Positions 51,742 through 60,784 of a stretch of 64,000 bases of DNA are shown in pieces (the first letter of the stretch is position 1; each line of letters opens with the position of its first letter). The notes beneath the pieces were generated by a model that saw nothing but the letters and a program-made list of their open reading frames with translations, was not told the origin of the DNA and did not search any database. Position numbers and translations under genes: made by a program. Origin of the DNA: Palsa-1447 sp964414785 (GTDB lineage Bacteria > Verrucomicrobiota > Verrucomicrobiia > Opitutales > Opitutaceae); assembly GCA_964414785.1 (NCBI GenBank), contig CAYPXZ010000011.1, forward strand, positions 1 to 64,000, read 5' to 3'.

Positions 51742-54675
51742 ATGCGACCGGCCCTCCTGACCACCGGATTCGTCCTTCTCGCCATCACCGTCTGGCTCGG
51801 CTCCGCGAGCGACGACCTGCGCCACTCCTATTCGTTCTCGGGCCAGAAGGGCGATTTCTACTCGCTGTTGGCGCACGGCCTCGAGAAGGGCCACCTCTAC
51901 ATGGACAAGGAGGTGGATCCCCGCGTCTTCGACAAGGACCCGAAGGTGCGCTTTGGGGCCGAGCGCCTCCTGGACACGAGCATCTACCATGGGCGCTACT
52001 ACCTCTACTTCGGCGTCGTCCCGGCCGCGCTGCTCTACCTGCCCTACCACCTGCTGACCGGATCGGACCTCTCGCAGAACGTCCCGGTCGTCCTCTTCGT
52101 GGCGTTGGGGCTCCTGGTCTATTGGGGAATATTCGAGGGCGCCCGCCGGCGGTATTTCCCAGGGATGAAATCGGTGCACCATGCCGTGAGTCTCATCCTT
52201 CTCGCGTTCGGCTCCGGAACCCCGCTGCTTGTCTCAATCTCGAGTGTCTACGAGATCCCCATCGCCGCGGGATACCTCTTCCACGCCCTCATGTGGCTCG
52301 GCATTTTCAATGCGTGGCACTCGAATGAAAGAGGGGCGCGGTGGCTGGGCCTAGCGAGCCTCGCAGGCGGCTTGGCCGTGGGCTGCCGCCCCAATTACCT
52401 CATCGCGCTTCCCGCGGTTGCCGTGGCGGCCGCGGTGCTCGCCAGGGGCCGCCGCTCGCCGCTTGGGCTTTCCGCCTGGGCCGTGCTCCCCGCCGCGGGA
52501 GTCGGCCTGCTCCTCGCCGCCTACAACTTCCTTAGGTTCGGGTCGCCGCTCGAATTCGGCCTGCACTACCAGCTTGACCAGATGATGACGCCGCAGTTCT
52601 CGGTCTTCAGCCCGTCGTTTTTCTGGAGCAACCTGAACTGGTATTTCCTGCGGCCCCCGGTCTTCGGCTTCTACTTCCCGTACGTGTTCCCCATGAACGC
52701 GAGCCTCCGGCCGGAGCGGTACTACGGGTATGAGTCGATCCACGGCCAGCTGGCCGTCACGATCCTCTGCTTCCTGACTCTTGCGTGGTTCTGGCTTCGA
52801 TGGAGGCGCGTGGCGCTCGACCCGAGGGCCCGGGCTTTTCTGGTGCTCCTTGCGGCGACCTTTGCGGCCCTTTTCCTGGAGATGGGATTCTATGGAAACC
52901 GGGCCGAGCGCTACATTGTCGATTTCCAGGCGCCCCTCATCCTCCTTGTCGCGATCGCCGCCGGAATCGCCGCGGAGCGGGACGCGCCCGCCCGCCCGCC
53001 GCAGAGGCTGAAGGTGGCCTTCGTCGCGATCTCGCTGGCCGCGTCCCTTTCCAACGTCCTGGCGAGCATCCAGCTGATCGACCGGTTTGAGCAGGCGCGG
53101 CCCGCCACCTGGCGCCTGCTCAGCTACTACGGAAACTTCCCCGCCGCGGCCTTGGAGTCGATGGGCCTCGTCCACTTCGGCCCCATACGCTACCGGTTCA
53201 CGCTGCCTGCGCTAATAGGCGACGTGAGCACCGCCCCCCTCGTCTCCACGGGATTCACCAACCACACGGACGTCCTCTACGTCACCCAGCTCCGGGGCGA
53301 CCTGGCGGAATTCACGCTGACGCATTTCGGAACCGGAAGCGTCAAGTCCGGGGTCATCCCCCTCAGGGTTGGCGTGCCGCACGAGTTGGAGGTCGATTTC
53401 GGCTCGTTCTATCCCCCGCGCGCCCACCCTTGGTTTCTCGGAAAGCCGGACGACGAGATCGAGATGCTAAAGACCACGCTTTCGGTGGCGGTGGACGGGG
53501 CGGCGGTCATGCATCAGCGCGTCCGTTTCTTCGACTCCTCGCCTAACTGGCTGCACTTCGGCAGCAACCCCGCGGGAATCGACCCGCCCTTCGGGGGACG
53601 GATCACCAATTACGTCCGCATCCCGGCGCGCCTCCCCGGTATGCTCCTGGCGCAGTCCGGGGAGACGGGCGTGTGGCGCCTCGCGCTGACCCTTCCATTC
53701 GAGTCACCCGGTGCCCTCCAGCCGGTGTTGGGGTCCGGAACCGCCCGCCACGGCAACATGCTCGTTCTTCGGACCCTGGAGAACCACTCCGTCCAGTTTG
53801 GCCTCGAGCAATGGGGCGCCGGCCTCACCTGGTCGCAGCCGATTCCCGTCCCGAGCGACGGGCTCCACCGCGTGGAGATATTTGTGGGGAGCCAGCTCGC
53901 CCAGGGAAAGCTCCCCGCCGGGTGGCGCCTTGACCCGGCGTCCGTCCGAAACGCCTCGTCGCTGCTTCGGGTATGGCTGGACGGCGCGCCAGTCTGGACA
54001 ACGCGCATATCGTTCAACCAGGACAGCTACGGCTGGGTCTCAATTGGGAGCAACCCCCAGGGGTTTTCCTCAACCCAGGCGTTCTACTTTGGCTCCATCC
54101 AGAGGGAGCCGCTCGATGATCAGGCCGGGCGGGCGCTCGTCGAGCGAAACATCACCGAGGGAGCGGGGCTTTCCGGGATCCTACGATACAGGATCGAGTT
54201 CCCAAAGGCGCTCCCCCTGTCGGGACTGCCGCTTTTGGGCGCAGGCGTCACGGGGGACGGCAATCTTGTCTTCGCGAGCCCGCAGGGCCCCGATACCTAC
54301 GCCGTGGGGATGGACGACTGGGGATACGGGTCGCAGATGGGAGTGCATTTCAATGTCTCGCCCGGCGAGCACGACCTGGAGATCGTCGTGGGGCCCACAT
54401 TGGTCAAGGCCGCCCATCCTGATTCGTGGGGGAACCTCGGCAGCCTGGAGCCGCTGGGTGACCGCATCGTCGTGTTCATCGATAGCAAGCTTCTCGGCTC
54501 CTTCAGGGTCACCCACCACCTGGACAAGCTCGGCTACCTGTCTCCGGGTGCAAATCCCCAGGGCTTCAGCACGGCCATCGAGGATTTCGGAGGGCCGCTG
54601 TTCGTCGCTGTACCCATGGATAAGTCTCAGGCCATGGACCTGGTCGCCCGGGCCCTTTCCGCTGCGAGGCAATAG
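51742..54675 (+). CDS. giant membrane protein C: GT-C-like N-terminus plus three tandem beta modules
   Basis: 977 residues. N-terminal half (1-470) has about ten spans and is paralogous to protein B: SGQKGDFYSLLAHGLEKGH, YHGRYYLYFGVVP, GSPLEFGLHYQL and NRAERYIVDFQAPL align with B's GADKQGDYSNLT, YRSHYYSYFGVAP, NPLEFGLNYQL and STARYMVDFAPVM. The C-terminal half carries three modules starting near residues 482, 647 and 814. Module 1: PLVSTG, HELEVDFGSFYPPRAHPW, SVAVDG; module 2: PVLGSG, HSVQFGLEQWG, HRVEIFVG, GSNPQGFS; module 3: PLLGAG, MDDWGYGS, HDLEIVVG, GANPQGFS. Modules are more divergent than in A and B. There is no membrane hairpin between modules, unlike B. A glycan-transfer enzyme with its own carbohydrate-binding array is the leading hypothesis. 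Confidence 0.7.
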   Translation: MRPALLTTGFVLLAITVWLGSASDDLRHSYSFSGQKGDFYSLLAHGLEKGHLYMDKEVDPRVFDKDPKVRFGAERLLDTSIYHGRYYLYFGVVPAALLYLPYHLLTGSDLSQNVPVVLFVALGLLVYWGIFEGARRRYFPGMKSVHHAVSLILLAFGSGTPLLVSISSVYEIPIAAGYLFHALMWLGIFNAWHSNERGARWLGLASLAGGLAVGCRPNYLIALPAVAVAAAVLARGRRSPLGLSAWAVLPAAGVGLLLAAYNFLRFGSPLEFGLHYQLDQMMTPQFSVFSPSFFWSNLNWYFLRPPVFGFYFPYVFPMNASLRPERYYGYESIHGQLAVTILCFLTLAWFWLRWRRVALDPRARAFLVLLAATFAALFLEMGFYGNRAERYIVDFQAPLILLVAIAAGIAAERDAPARPPQRLKVAFVAISLAASLSNVLASIQLIDRFEQARPATWRLLSYYGNFPAAALESMGLVHFGPIRYRFTLPALIGDVSTAPLVSTGFTNHTDVLYVTQLRGDLAEFTLTHFGTGSVKSGVIPLRVGVPHELEVDFGSFYPPRAHPWFLGKPDDEIEMLKTTLSVAVDGAAVMHQRVRFFDSSPNWLHFGSNPAGIDPPFGGRITNYVRIPARLPGMLLAQSGETGVWRLALTLPFESPGALQPVLGSGTARHGNMLVLRTLENHSVQFGLEQWGAGLTWSQPIPVPSDGLHRVEIFVGSQLAQGKLPAGWRLDPASVRNASSLLRVWLDGAPVWTTRISFNQDSYGWVSIGSNPQGFSSTQAFYFGSIQREPLDDQAGRALVERNITEGAGLSGILRYRIEFPKALPLSGLPLLGAGVTGDGNLVFASPQGPDTYAVGMDDWGYGSQMGVHFNVSPGEHDLEIVVGPTLVKAAHPDSWGNLGSLEPLGDRIVVFIDSKLLGSFRVTHHLDKLGYLSPGANPQGFSTAIEDFGGPLFVAVPMDKSQAMDLVARALSAARQ

Positions 54676-54689
54676 GGTCCGGACAGTCC

Positions 54690-55973
54690 CTAGTGGAGGT
54701 TGTACTTTGCGATCAACGCCTTCGCGCGGTCCATCTCTAGCCCCGGAATGCCAGGGACCGAATGGGGATCCGGCCTCGGCTCGACGAAGAGGATTTGCCG
54801 CGAATCGGTTCCCCTCCACGCCGTGAAGGGGTCCAGGACCGCGGGCCACGCCCTAAGCATCGCCCCGCCCGCCGCGAGGAGCACCAGGGAAACGAATGAG
54901 CCCCGTAAGCCCGCGCCCGGGATTCGCCAGCATTGCCGCGAGAACCAAAAGCCCACCATCGGGGTGATCGCCACCAGCGAAGCGTACTGGTACCTCGAAG
55001 CGACCGCTGTCGGCAGGCCCGTGTGGTAGCGCCCGATGCCTAGCAGCGCCGCGTTGCCCAAGTCGAACGCGACGAGCAGCAGGAAGACGATCCGGGTGCG
55101 GCCGGTGCTGCGCACGAGAGCCCACGCGACAAGCAAGGCCTTGAGCGCACCGAGGAGCGCGGTCGTGCGCCAGCCCCAGGACTCGACCGAGAGGAGGCGA
55201 TGGAAGGGGTTCAGGCAGAAATACCAAAGTGCGTAGACGGACGCCTCACCCCCATGGCCCGCCATGTGCCTCTGGTTGCCTCCGGCCAATAGGGCGATCA
55301 GGACGGCGACGACGGCCGACGGGGCCAGGTAGGCCAGCGCGCGAACGCCTCGCCGGGGCGAGCCCTCTGGGAAACCGCCCTGCGGGGGCCAGACGCATCC
55401 CAACGCAAGGAGCGGCCCGCTCAATACCCCCCGAGAGAAGGACAGGGCGCTGGCGGCGACCCATGCAACGGACATCCCGCGAAACGGGCCGCCAATGAAG
55501 CTCCCCAGCGCAAGCAGCATGAAGGTCACCGAGAGGATGGCCGACCCCTGAACCGACCAGGCGAGGGTCTCAAAATTGCCCGGCGCCAGCCCGAATAGGG
55601 CAAGGGCCGTGAGCACGGCGGTCCACGAGAGGTCGCACCTGCGCAGGAGCCGCCCCAGGAGCGCCACGTTCAGGGCGTGGGTCAGCCAGACGAGCGCGAT
55701 CATCACCGCATAGGAGCCTCCCGAAAGGAGGACGGCGCCCCCCCAGAGGGCCTTGAAGAGCGGGACAAAGTTCTCGGCGAAGACGAGCCAGACCCAGCGC
55801 CAGAACCCAAGGCGGTCCATCTGGTCGATGAGGTCGAACTCGTCCCCAAACCAGAAGAGCCGCGCAAAGAGGCCGTGGTAGGCAATGAAGGGAAGAAGGG
55901 AGACGACGCCCGCGCCGGCCAGGATCAGCGTCTCCCCTTTCCGCGACGTTCGCCAGGATTGCTCTGCTTTCAT
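54690..55973 (-). CDS. multi-pass membrane protein, GT-C-like, unknown function
   Basis: 427 residues with about nine to eleven spans. After span 1 is an acidic loop FWFGDEFDLIDQMDRLGF, the position where GT-C enzymes carry catalytic Asp/Glu, and the order and spacing of the spans suit that fold. A late loop RYQYASLVAIT precedes the final spans, and a short soluble tail of about 50 residues ends in an Asp/Arg-rich segment. No named family recognised. It is co-oriented with the larger membrane protein 5 bases upstream and so probably translated after it. Converges on protein C with a 14-base spacer. Confidence 0.65.
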   Translation of the reverse strand: MKAEQSWRTSRKGETLILAGAGVVSLLPFIAYHGLFARLFWFGDEFDLIDQMDRLGFWRWVWLVFAENFVPLFKALWGGAVLLSGGSYAVMIALVWLTHALNVALLGRLLRRCDLSWTAVLTALALFGLAPGNFETLAWSVQGSAILSVTFMLLALGSFIGGPFRGMSVAWVAASALSFSRGVLSGPLLALGCVWPPQGGFPEGSPRRGVRALAYLAPSAVVAVLIALLAGGNQRHMAGHGGEASVYALWYFCLNPFHRLLSVESWGWRTTALLGALKALLVAWALVRSTGRTRIVFLLLVAFDLGNAALLGIGRYHTGLPTAVASRYQYASLVAITPMVGFWFSRQCWRIPGAGLRGSFVSLVLLAAGGAMLRAWPAVLDPFTAWRGTDSRQILFVEPRPDPHSVPGIPGLEMDRAKALIAKYNLH

Positions 55974-55978
55974 CGGCC

Positions 55979-58225
55979 TTACTTCGTGGCGGGCCCGTCA
56001 AACCGGATCCGCGAAACATACGACCAGTCCCACCTGCTGTCGTTTGCGGGACCAGGCCCCGTGTGCAGGCGAAGCCGCAGCGCGCCATCCGTGGGCAGCA
56101 TGACCTCGGTGCGCTGGGTCCCCCGGTCGGCCGGATTTGAAAGGGGGTCAAGATAGCGGCCCCACAGGTGCCTCCTTTCGCCAGAGGCGAGGACGGCGTC
56201 CGCGTCGAATGCGACCCCGTCCGTTCTGCCCTCCCCCGTGTAGGCTCCCTCGCGGATTCCAAAGTCGAACGAGACGCGGGTCGCACCCGGCGGGACCTCA
56301 AAGAGCACTTGCCCTTCCGCGTGCAGGAGGAGCGCGGGGCCGTCGGGGGTCTCGACGACCTGCTGGGCCGCGGCGGAGGTCACGGAGAGAGCGGGTCGGT
56401 CGAATATGCCGAGCTCAATGAGGTGCGTGTCCTCGAGGCGCGGAAGCGGCAGGCCCGGCAGCCCGTAGACCCGGGCCTTCACGTCCTTCCAGAATTCCTC
56501 CTGCCCCTGCGCGGCCTCGAAGTGGAATGACTTCACCCACGAGTGCACCCGGCCCCGCGCCAGGGCCGCGAGGTCCCCACCCCCCTCCAGGGTGGGCACG
56601 ATCAAGAATCCGCTCGCCGCTATCCGCGGGGGCAGCCGCCAGGACATCCGCTTGCCGTGGTCGTCGGTCGTCACGAGATGGACCGCCGCAGGCTTGTAAA
56701 GAAGGGCCCGAACGCGCCCCAGGGCATTGGGTACGGGGTCGGCCTCGAGCCAGACCGCCCGGTCCAGGTCCGCCGGGAGGTAAATCTCCTCGGAGAGGCT
56801 CACCGTACGGCTGAGCAGGGCGCTTCGAACCGGCGGCGCCTTGGAAAGGGGGCTGACCCTCTTGAAGAGCCAGTAGCCACCCTCGGCAAAGAGAGCCTCG
56901 TAGTGGCCGGGAAGTCCCGCGACCAGCGGGGCGTCGTCCATGCCGGGGTACCGGTTGTCGACCCTCTCGTCCTTCCAAAGGAGGAAGTCCGGCGCCTTAT
57001 CGGACTGGTAATGGCGCAGGTTCCATCCCTGGAGGCTCGGCGTATAGGCGGAATACCCCTGAAATATCGGCCGCGGTGTGAAATTGAGGCCGTTGAGGAT
57101 CGCGACCCCGATGCTGAAGTTGTAGACATCGACGCTGTGCTGGCCGACCTCGGCGCAGACCCGGGGCAGCGATGCCGCGGCGCAGGCCCGCTCGAACTGC
57201 TCCTGCCACTCCGAGGGAAGGGAGCCCAGCCGGGCGAGCGAGAGGGCGCTCCCGCGGACCATCTGCCACGCCACGGCGGGGCCCTGCAGATAGTAGTCCC
57301 TGTCAAAGCAGCCGATTCCCAGCGCGCAGTACAGTACCGAAAGGTCAAACCAATGCCACCGCCGCTCGGGAAAGAGCAGTCCCGGCACCACTGGGGCGAG
57401 GATAAGGACCAGCGTGAATATGCCGAAGATGTGGCCCCCGAGGGGCACCATGTCCGCGCGGGTGAAGCTCTCCTTCCACATGACAAAAAGCGTGAACGCG
57501 AGGAGGCCGCTCGCTCCAAGCGCCAGGGGGCGTTCGGCAACCCTGCGCCAGACCTGCCAAACGAAGGCCGCGCAGATTACCATCAAGGTCGCGCCCCAGC
57601 AAAAGAGCGGCCACGACTCGTCCATTCCCATCGCGTCGCCGTAGCCGGAGGCGATTTCGATGCTGCGCCGGATATACGGGAAGAGGTTGTCCGGGTCCTG
57701 CCCCGCGGCAATCCATGCGGCAACGACCGAAAAGGCGTACCCCACGGGGATCACCAGAAGCCTGGCCCAGCTTCGGCGCGAGCCCCAGTACGCCATCGCG
57801 GAAAGCACGGCGGCCGANNNNNNNNNNNNNNNNNNNNNNNNNNNNNNNNNNNNNNNNNNNNNNNNNNNNNNNNNNNNNNNNNNNNNNNNNNNNNNNNNNN
57901 NNNNNNNNNNNNNNNNNATCAGGAGCTGTCCGCCGACCTGCCAGGCGAGCATCGGGACCGCCTGAAGGCTGCCCAGGTGGTACCTGGAGCAGAGGAACCC
58001 CCAGGGGCCCCACGTGAAGATGACGTCGCGCCCGAACTGCAGGCCCTGGGCGTGGGCGCGGATCAGCATCACCTGCCACGAGGCGTCAAGGTTCGTATCG
58101 GGGGCGTCCGGGAAGCTGACAAGGGACAGCCCAAGCACGAGCGTCAGCACCGCGGCCTCAATGAGCCGTGAGGGGCTGCCCCACAAACTCTCCCGGCGGA
58201 TTGACGGAGACGCAAAAGCATCCAT
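55979..58225 (-). CDS. large multi-pass membrane protein with C-terminal beta domain (interrupted by gap)
   Basis: Starts at ATG 58225; residues 1-102 lie before the N run and the rest after it. The first loop, DAPDTNLDASWQVMLIRAHA then GRDVIFTWGPWGFL, is a pattern I associate with large uncharacterised GT-C-like proteins (NLD-SW, FGRDV-FT-GP-GFL). About ten spans run to about residue 330. A long soluble part follows (PSLQGWNLRHYQ, MDDAPLVAGLPGHY), closed by a beta domain near 640-745 (GVAFDADAVLASGERRHLWG, SRWDWSYVSRIRFDG) that resembles NPCBM-like carbohydrate-binding domains. Continuity over the gap is likely but unproven. First gene of the minus-strand pair ending at 54690. Confidence 0.62.
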   Translation of the reverse strand: MDAFASPSIRRESLWGSPSRLIEAAVLTLVLGLSLVSFPDAPDTNLDASWQVMLIRAHAQGLQFGRDVIFTWGPWGFLCSRYHLGSLQAVPMLAWQVGGQLLXXXXXXXXXXXXXXXXXXXXXXXXXXXXXXXXXXSAAVLSAMAYWGSRRSWARLLVIPVGYAFSVVAAWIAAGQDPDNLFPYIRRSIEIASGYGDAMGMDESWPLFCWGATLMVICAAFVWQVWRRVAERPLALGASGLLAFTLFVMWKESFTRADMVPLGGHIFGIFTLVLILAPVVPGLLFPERRWHWFDLSVLYCALGIGCFDRDYYLQGPAVAWQMVRGSALSLARLGSLPSEWQEQFERACAAASLPRVCAEVGQHSVDVYNFSIGVAILNGLNFTPRPIFQGYSAYTPSLQGWNLRHYQSDKAPDFLLWKDERVDNRYPGMDDAPLVAGLPGHYEALFAEGGYWLFKRVSPLSKAPPVRSALLSRTVSLSEEIYLPADLDRAVWLEADPVPNALGRVRALLYKPAAVHLVTTDDHGKRMSWRLPPRIAASGFLIVPTLEGGGDLAALARGRVHSWVKSFHFEAAQGQEEFWKDVKARVYGLPGLPLPRLEDTHLIELGIFDRPALSVTSAAAQQVVETPDGPALLLHAEGQVLFEVPPGATRVSFDFGIREGAYTGEGRTDGVAFDADAVLASGERRHLWGRYLDPLSNPADRGTQRTEVMLPTDGALRLRLHTGPGPANDSRWDWSYVSRIRFDGPATK
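57818..57917. other. assembly gap (100 N)
   Basis: Exactly 100 N inside the minus-strand membrane-protein gene, at the position of its first spans. Flanking sequences do not overlap, so an unknown length of coding DNA is missing here. Confidence 0.95.
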
Positions 58226-58295
58226 GAATTGGACTTAGCATGATCCCCCCTGTCAGACCAGCTGAACGTGAAACTTGCTGGAATCTTTCGCCCCG

Positions 58296-59042
58296 ATGGC
58301 TGTGACCGCCGCCCCCGCGATCACCGTATCGGTCATCGTCCCCGTCTACAATGAGATCGCGACCCTTCATACGGCGCTCGACGCGCTCGTGGCCAAGCGG
58401 GTGCCCGGCTACGACCTGAAGCTGATCGTCATCGAGAGCAATTCCACGGACGGCTCCCGGGACGCCGTCCTTTCCTACCGCGGCCGCGAGAACGTGACCG
58501 TGATCCTTGAGGACGCCCCCAAGGGGAAGGGGCACGCGGTCAGGGCCGGGCTCGGGGTCGCAACGGGCGAGATTGTCCTCATCCAGGACGCGGACCTTGA
58601 GTATGACCTGGGAGACTATGAAAAGCTCCTGGCGCCGATCGCGGCGGGAACCCACGCGTTCGTCCTCGGCTCCCGGCACTCGAAGAACGGCTGGGCCATA
58701 AGGAAGTTCACGGACCAGAAGCTCCACGCGGCGGTGCTCAACATGGCGCATTGGACCTTCACGTTCATGATCAACGCGTCGCTTGGCGTGTGGCTGAGGG
58801 ACCCGTTCACCATGTACAAGGTCTTCAAGAGGGACTGCATCTCGGGGCTAACGCTCGAGTGCAACCGGTTCGACTTCGACTGGGAGCTCCTCATCAAGCT
58901 GGTGAGGCGCGGGTACCGGCCCATCGAGATACCCGTCTCCTACCACTCGCGCTCGTTCAAGGAGGGAAAAAAGGTCTCGATGATCAGGGATCCCCTCACA
59001 TGGATCTACGCCCTGGCCAAGTACCGCTTCCAACCCCTCTAG
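58296..59042 (+). CDS. family 2 glycosyltransferase (DPM1-like, soluble)
   Basis: 248 residues from ATG 58296 (TTG 58275 in frame upstream is less likely). GT2 domain: SVIVPVYNEIATLHTALDAL, then IVIESNSTDGSRD and the catalytic IQDADLEYDLGDYEKL, with APKGKGHAVRAGL as in polyprenyl-phosphate mannosyl/glucosyltransferases. No C-terminal membrane spans, unlike the GtrB-like copies. Late KLVRRGYRPIEIPVSYHSRS is family-typical. A sugar-nucleotide epimerase follows after 21 bases and probably makes or modifies its donor. Confidence 0.83.
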   Translation: MAVTAAPAITVSVIVPVYNEIATLHTALDALVAKRVPGYDLKLIVIESNSTDGSRDAVLSYRGRENVTVILEDAPKGKGHAVRAGLGVATGEIVLIQDADLEYDLGDYEKLLAPIAAGTHAFVLGSRHSKNGWAIRKFTDQKLHAAVLNMAHWTFTFMINASLGVWLRDPFTMYKVFKRDCISGLTLECNRFDFDWELLIKLVRRGYRPIEIPVSYHSRSFKEGKKVSMIRDPLTWIYALAKYRFQPL

Positions 59043-59063
59043 AATTAAGGCACAAAGGACCTG

Positions 59064-60125
59064 ATGAAAAAGACGATCGTTGTGACGGGCTCCTCGGGAC
59101 TCATCGGGTCCGAGGTGTGCCTGTACTTCGCGCGCGAGCTGGGGTACGCGGTCCACGGCGTGGACAACAACCAGCGTGCGGTGTTCTTTGGGCCGCAGGG
59201 CGACACGCGCTGGAACCAGGAGCGACTCAGCCGCGAGGTTGCCGGCTTCGTGCACCACGAGCTGGACATCCGCGACCGCGCCGGCATCCGCGCGCTCGCC
59301 AAGTCAGTCAGGCCCTCGGTGATCGTGCACGCGGCAGCGCAGCCGAGCCACGACCGGGCCGCCGCCATCCCGCTCGACGACTTCGACACGAACGCCGTCG
59401 GCACGATGAACCTGCTCGAGGCCGCGCGCCAGGAGTGCCCCGAGGCGCCCTTCATCCACCTGAGCACGAACAAGGTCTACGGCGACGCGCCGAACCGGAT
59501 AGCGATGGTGGAGCTTCCCACCCGCTGGGAGTATTCCGACCCCGCCTACAGCAACGGCGTCCGGGAGACCTTCACGACCGACCAGTCCACCCACTCGGTG
59601 TTCGGCGCCTCCAAGCTTGCGGCCGACGTGATGGTCCAGGAATACGGGAGGTACTTCAAGATGCCCACCTGCGCGCTGCGGGGGGGGTGCCTGACCGGCC
59701 CGAACCATTCAGGCGTCGAGCTGCACGGATTCCTCAGCTACCTGGTCAAGTGCAACCTCGAGGGCCGCGAGTACAAGATCTTCGGCTACAAGGGAAAGCA
59801 GGTGCGCGACAACATTCACTCGCTCGACGTCGCAAGGTTCATGGCGGCCTTCGCCGCAAACCCGCGCGCCGGCGAGGTCTACAACCTGGGTGGCGGCAAG
59901 GCGAATAGCACCTCCATCATCGAGGCGTTCAAGCTGGCCGAGGCCTTCACCGGGAAGGCGCAGGTCTACACGTACCTCGAGCAGAACCGGGTCGGCGACC
60001 ACATGTGCTACTACTCGGACCTGAGGAAGATCCGCGCGCACTACCCCTCCTGGGACATCACGCTCTCCCTGAAGGAGACCGTCCGCCAGATTGTCGAGTC
60101 CTGGCAGAGCAGACCGCGGGTTTGA
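59064..60125 (+). CDS. NAD-dependent epimerase, CDP-paratose 2-epimerase-like
   Basis: 353 residues, extended SDR. VVTGSSGLIGSEVC (6-19) is the cofactor site; HLSTNKVYGDAPN and RGGCLTGPNHSGVELHGFLS are hallmarks of the CDP-paratose (tyvelose) 2-epimerase-like group. Striking: the catalytic YxxxK reads Phe180-Gly-Ala-Ser-Lys184 (VFGASK), so the SDR tyrosine is replaced by phenylalanine. I believe some relatives share this, so it may be a subgroup feature; it implies an altered mechanism or another base. The predicted reaction is C2 epimerisation of a CDP-deoxyhexose, but no CDP-paratose pathway genes are visible here, so the substrate remains open. Confidence 0.78.
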   Translation: MKKTIVVTGSSGLIGSEVCLYFARELGYAVHGVDNNQRAVFFGPQGDTRWNQERLSREVAGFVHHELDIRDRAGIRALAKSVRPSVIVHAAAQPSHDRAAAIPLDDFDTNAVGTMNLLEAARQECPEAPFIHLSTNKVYGDAPNRIAMVELPTRWEYSDPAYSNGVRETFTTDQSTHSVFGASKLAADVMVQEYGRYFKMPTCALRGGCLTGPNHSGVELHGFLSYLVKCNLEGREYKIFGYKGKQVRDNIHSLDVARFMAAFAANPRAGEVYNLGGGKANSTSIIEAFKLAEAFTGKAQVYTYLEQNRVGDHMCYYSDLRKIRAHYPSWDITLSLKETVRQIVESWQSRPRV

Positions 60126-60162
60126 CGTATCCTGCGCGATTGGTTAGCGTCTAAGGGTATTG

Positions 60163-60771
60163 ATGACCCCTAAGTTGCATCTCGCCTCCCGCCTTGTCGT
60201 GCGGGTGCTCGCCCCCGCGCTCGCGGCCCTGGGGTGCGCGGCTGCCCTGCCGGCGCAGACGGCGCTTGTCGCCAACTCCCCGTTCGCCCCTTCAGGCGCC
60301 GTCGCGGGTGCCGCGGCCGCGCCGGCCGAGGCCTATCAGCTCGCCGGGGCCTCCGTCCAGGGCTCGGAAACCACGGTATGCATCTACTCCCAGCAGACCA
60401 AGCACAGCCAGTGGATCCCCGTGGGCGGCGAATCCGACGGCGTGCATGTCATCAGTTACGACGGGCTCCATGACACGGCCGTGGTCATGATCGCGGGTTC
60501 CCGCAAGGAGATCTCCATGCGCAAGGCCGTCGTCTCGTCCGCGGGCCAGTTCGCCTCCAGCCGGGCGTACACGCCGGCCGACACCGCCGCGGCGCCCGCC
60601 GCGCCGATCGCCTCCGCCCCGCCCTCGACCCCGGAGAAGGCCGTCCAGGAGCAGCGCGAGGCGAGGATGCTCGTCAGCGACCTGCTGGAGATCGGCGTCC
60701 AGCAGCGCAAGGCCTACCAGGAGGCAAAGCAGAAGGCCGCATCAGGAGCGCAGCCGCCGACGCAAAACTGA
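60163..60771 (+). CDS. small exported protein of unknown function
   Basis: 202 residues from ATG 60163, with AAGGG 5 bases upstream as a good ribosome-binding site (TTG 60160 also in frame). N-terminal signal peptide with hydrophobic core VLAPALAALGCAAALPA. The mature protein has one compact beta-rich segment (YQLAGASVQGSETTVCIYSQ, then VISYDGLHDTAVVMIAGSRK) followed by an Ala/Pro-rich linker and a charged C-terminal helix (EQREARMLVSDLLEIGVQQR). The layout is reminiscent of GspC-like or pilus-assembly accessory proteins, but I cannot name a family. It stands between two epimerase/glycosyltransferase pairs. Confidence 0.6.
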   Translation: MTPKLHLASRLVVRVLAPALAALGCAAALPAQTALVANSPFAPSGAVAGAAAAPAEAYQLAGASVQGSETTVCIYSQQTKHSQWIPVGGESDGVHVISYDGLHDTAVVMIAGSRKEISMRKAVVSSAGQFASSRAYTPADTAAAPAAPIASAPPSTPEKAVQEQREARMLVSDLLEIGVQQRKAYQEAKQKAASGAQPPTQN

Positions 60772-60784
60772 AGGCGACACGGGC

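Noticed and set aside
60121..60162. TTGAC as -35 upstream of the small exported protein
   Set aside because: No acceptable -10 element follows; only the AAGGG ribosome-binding site is convincing.
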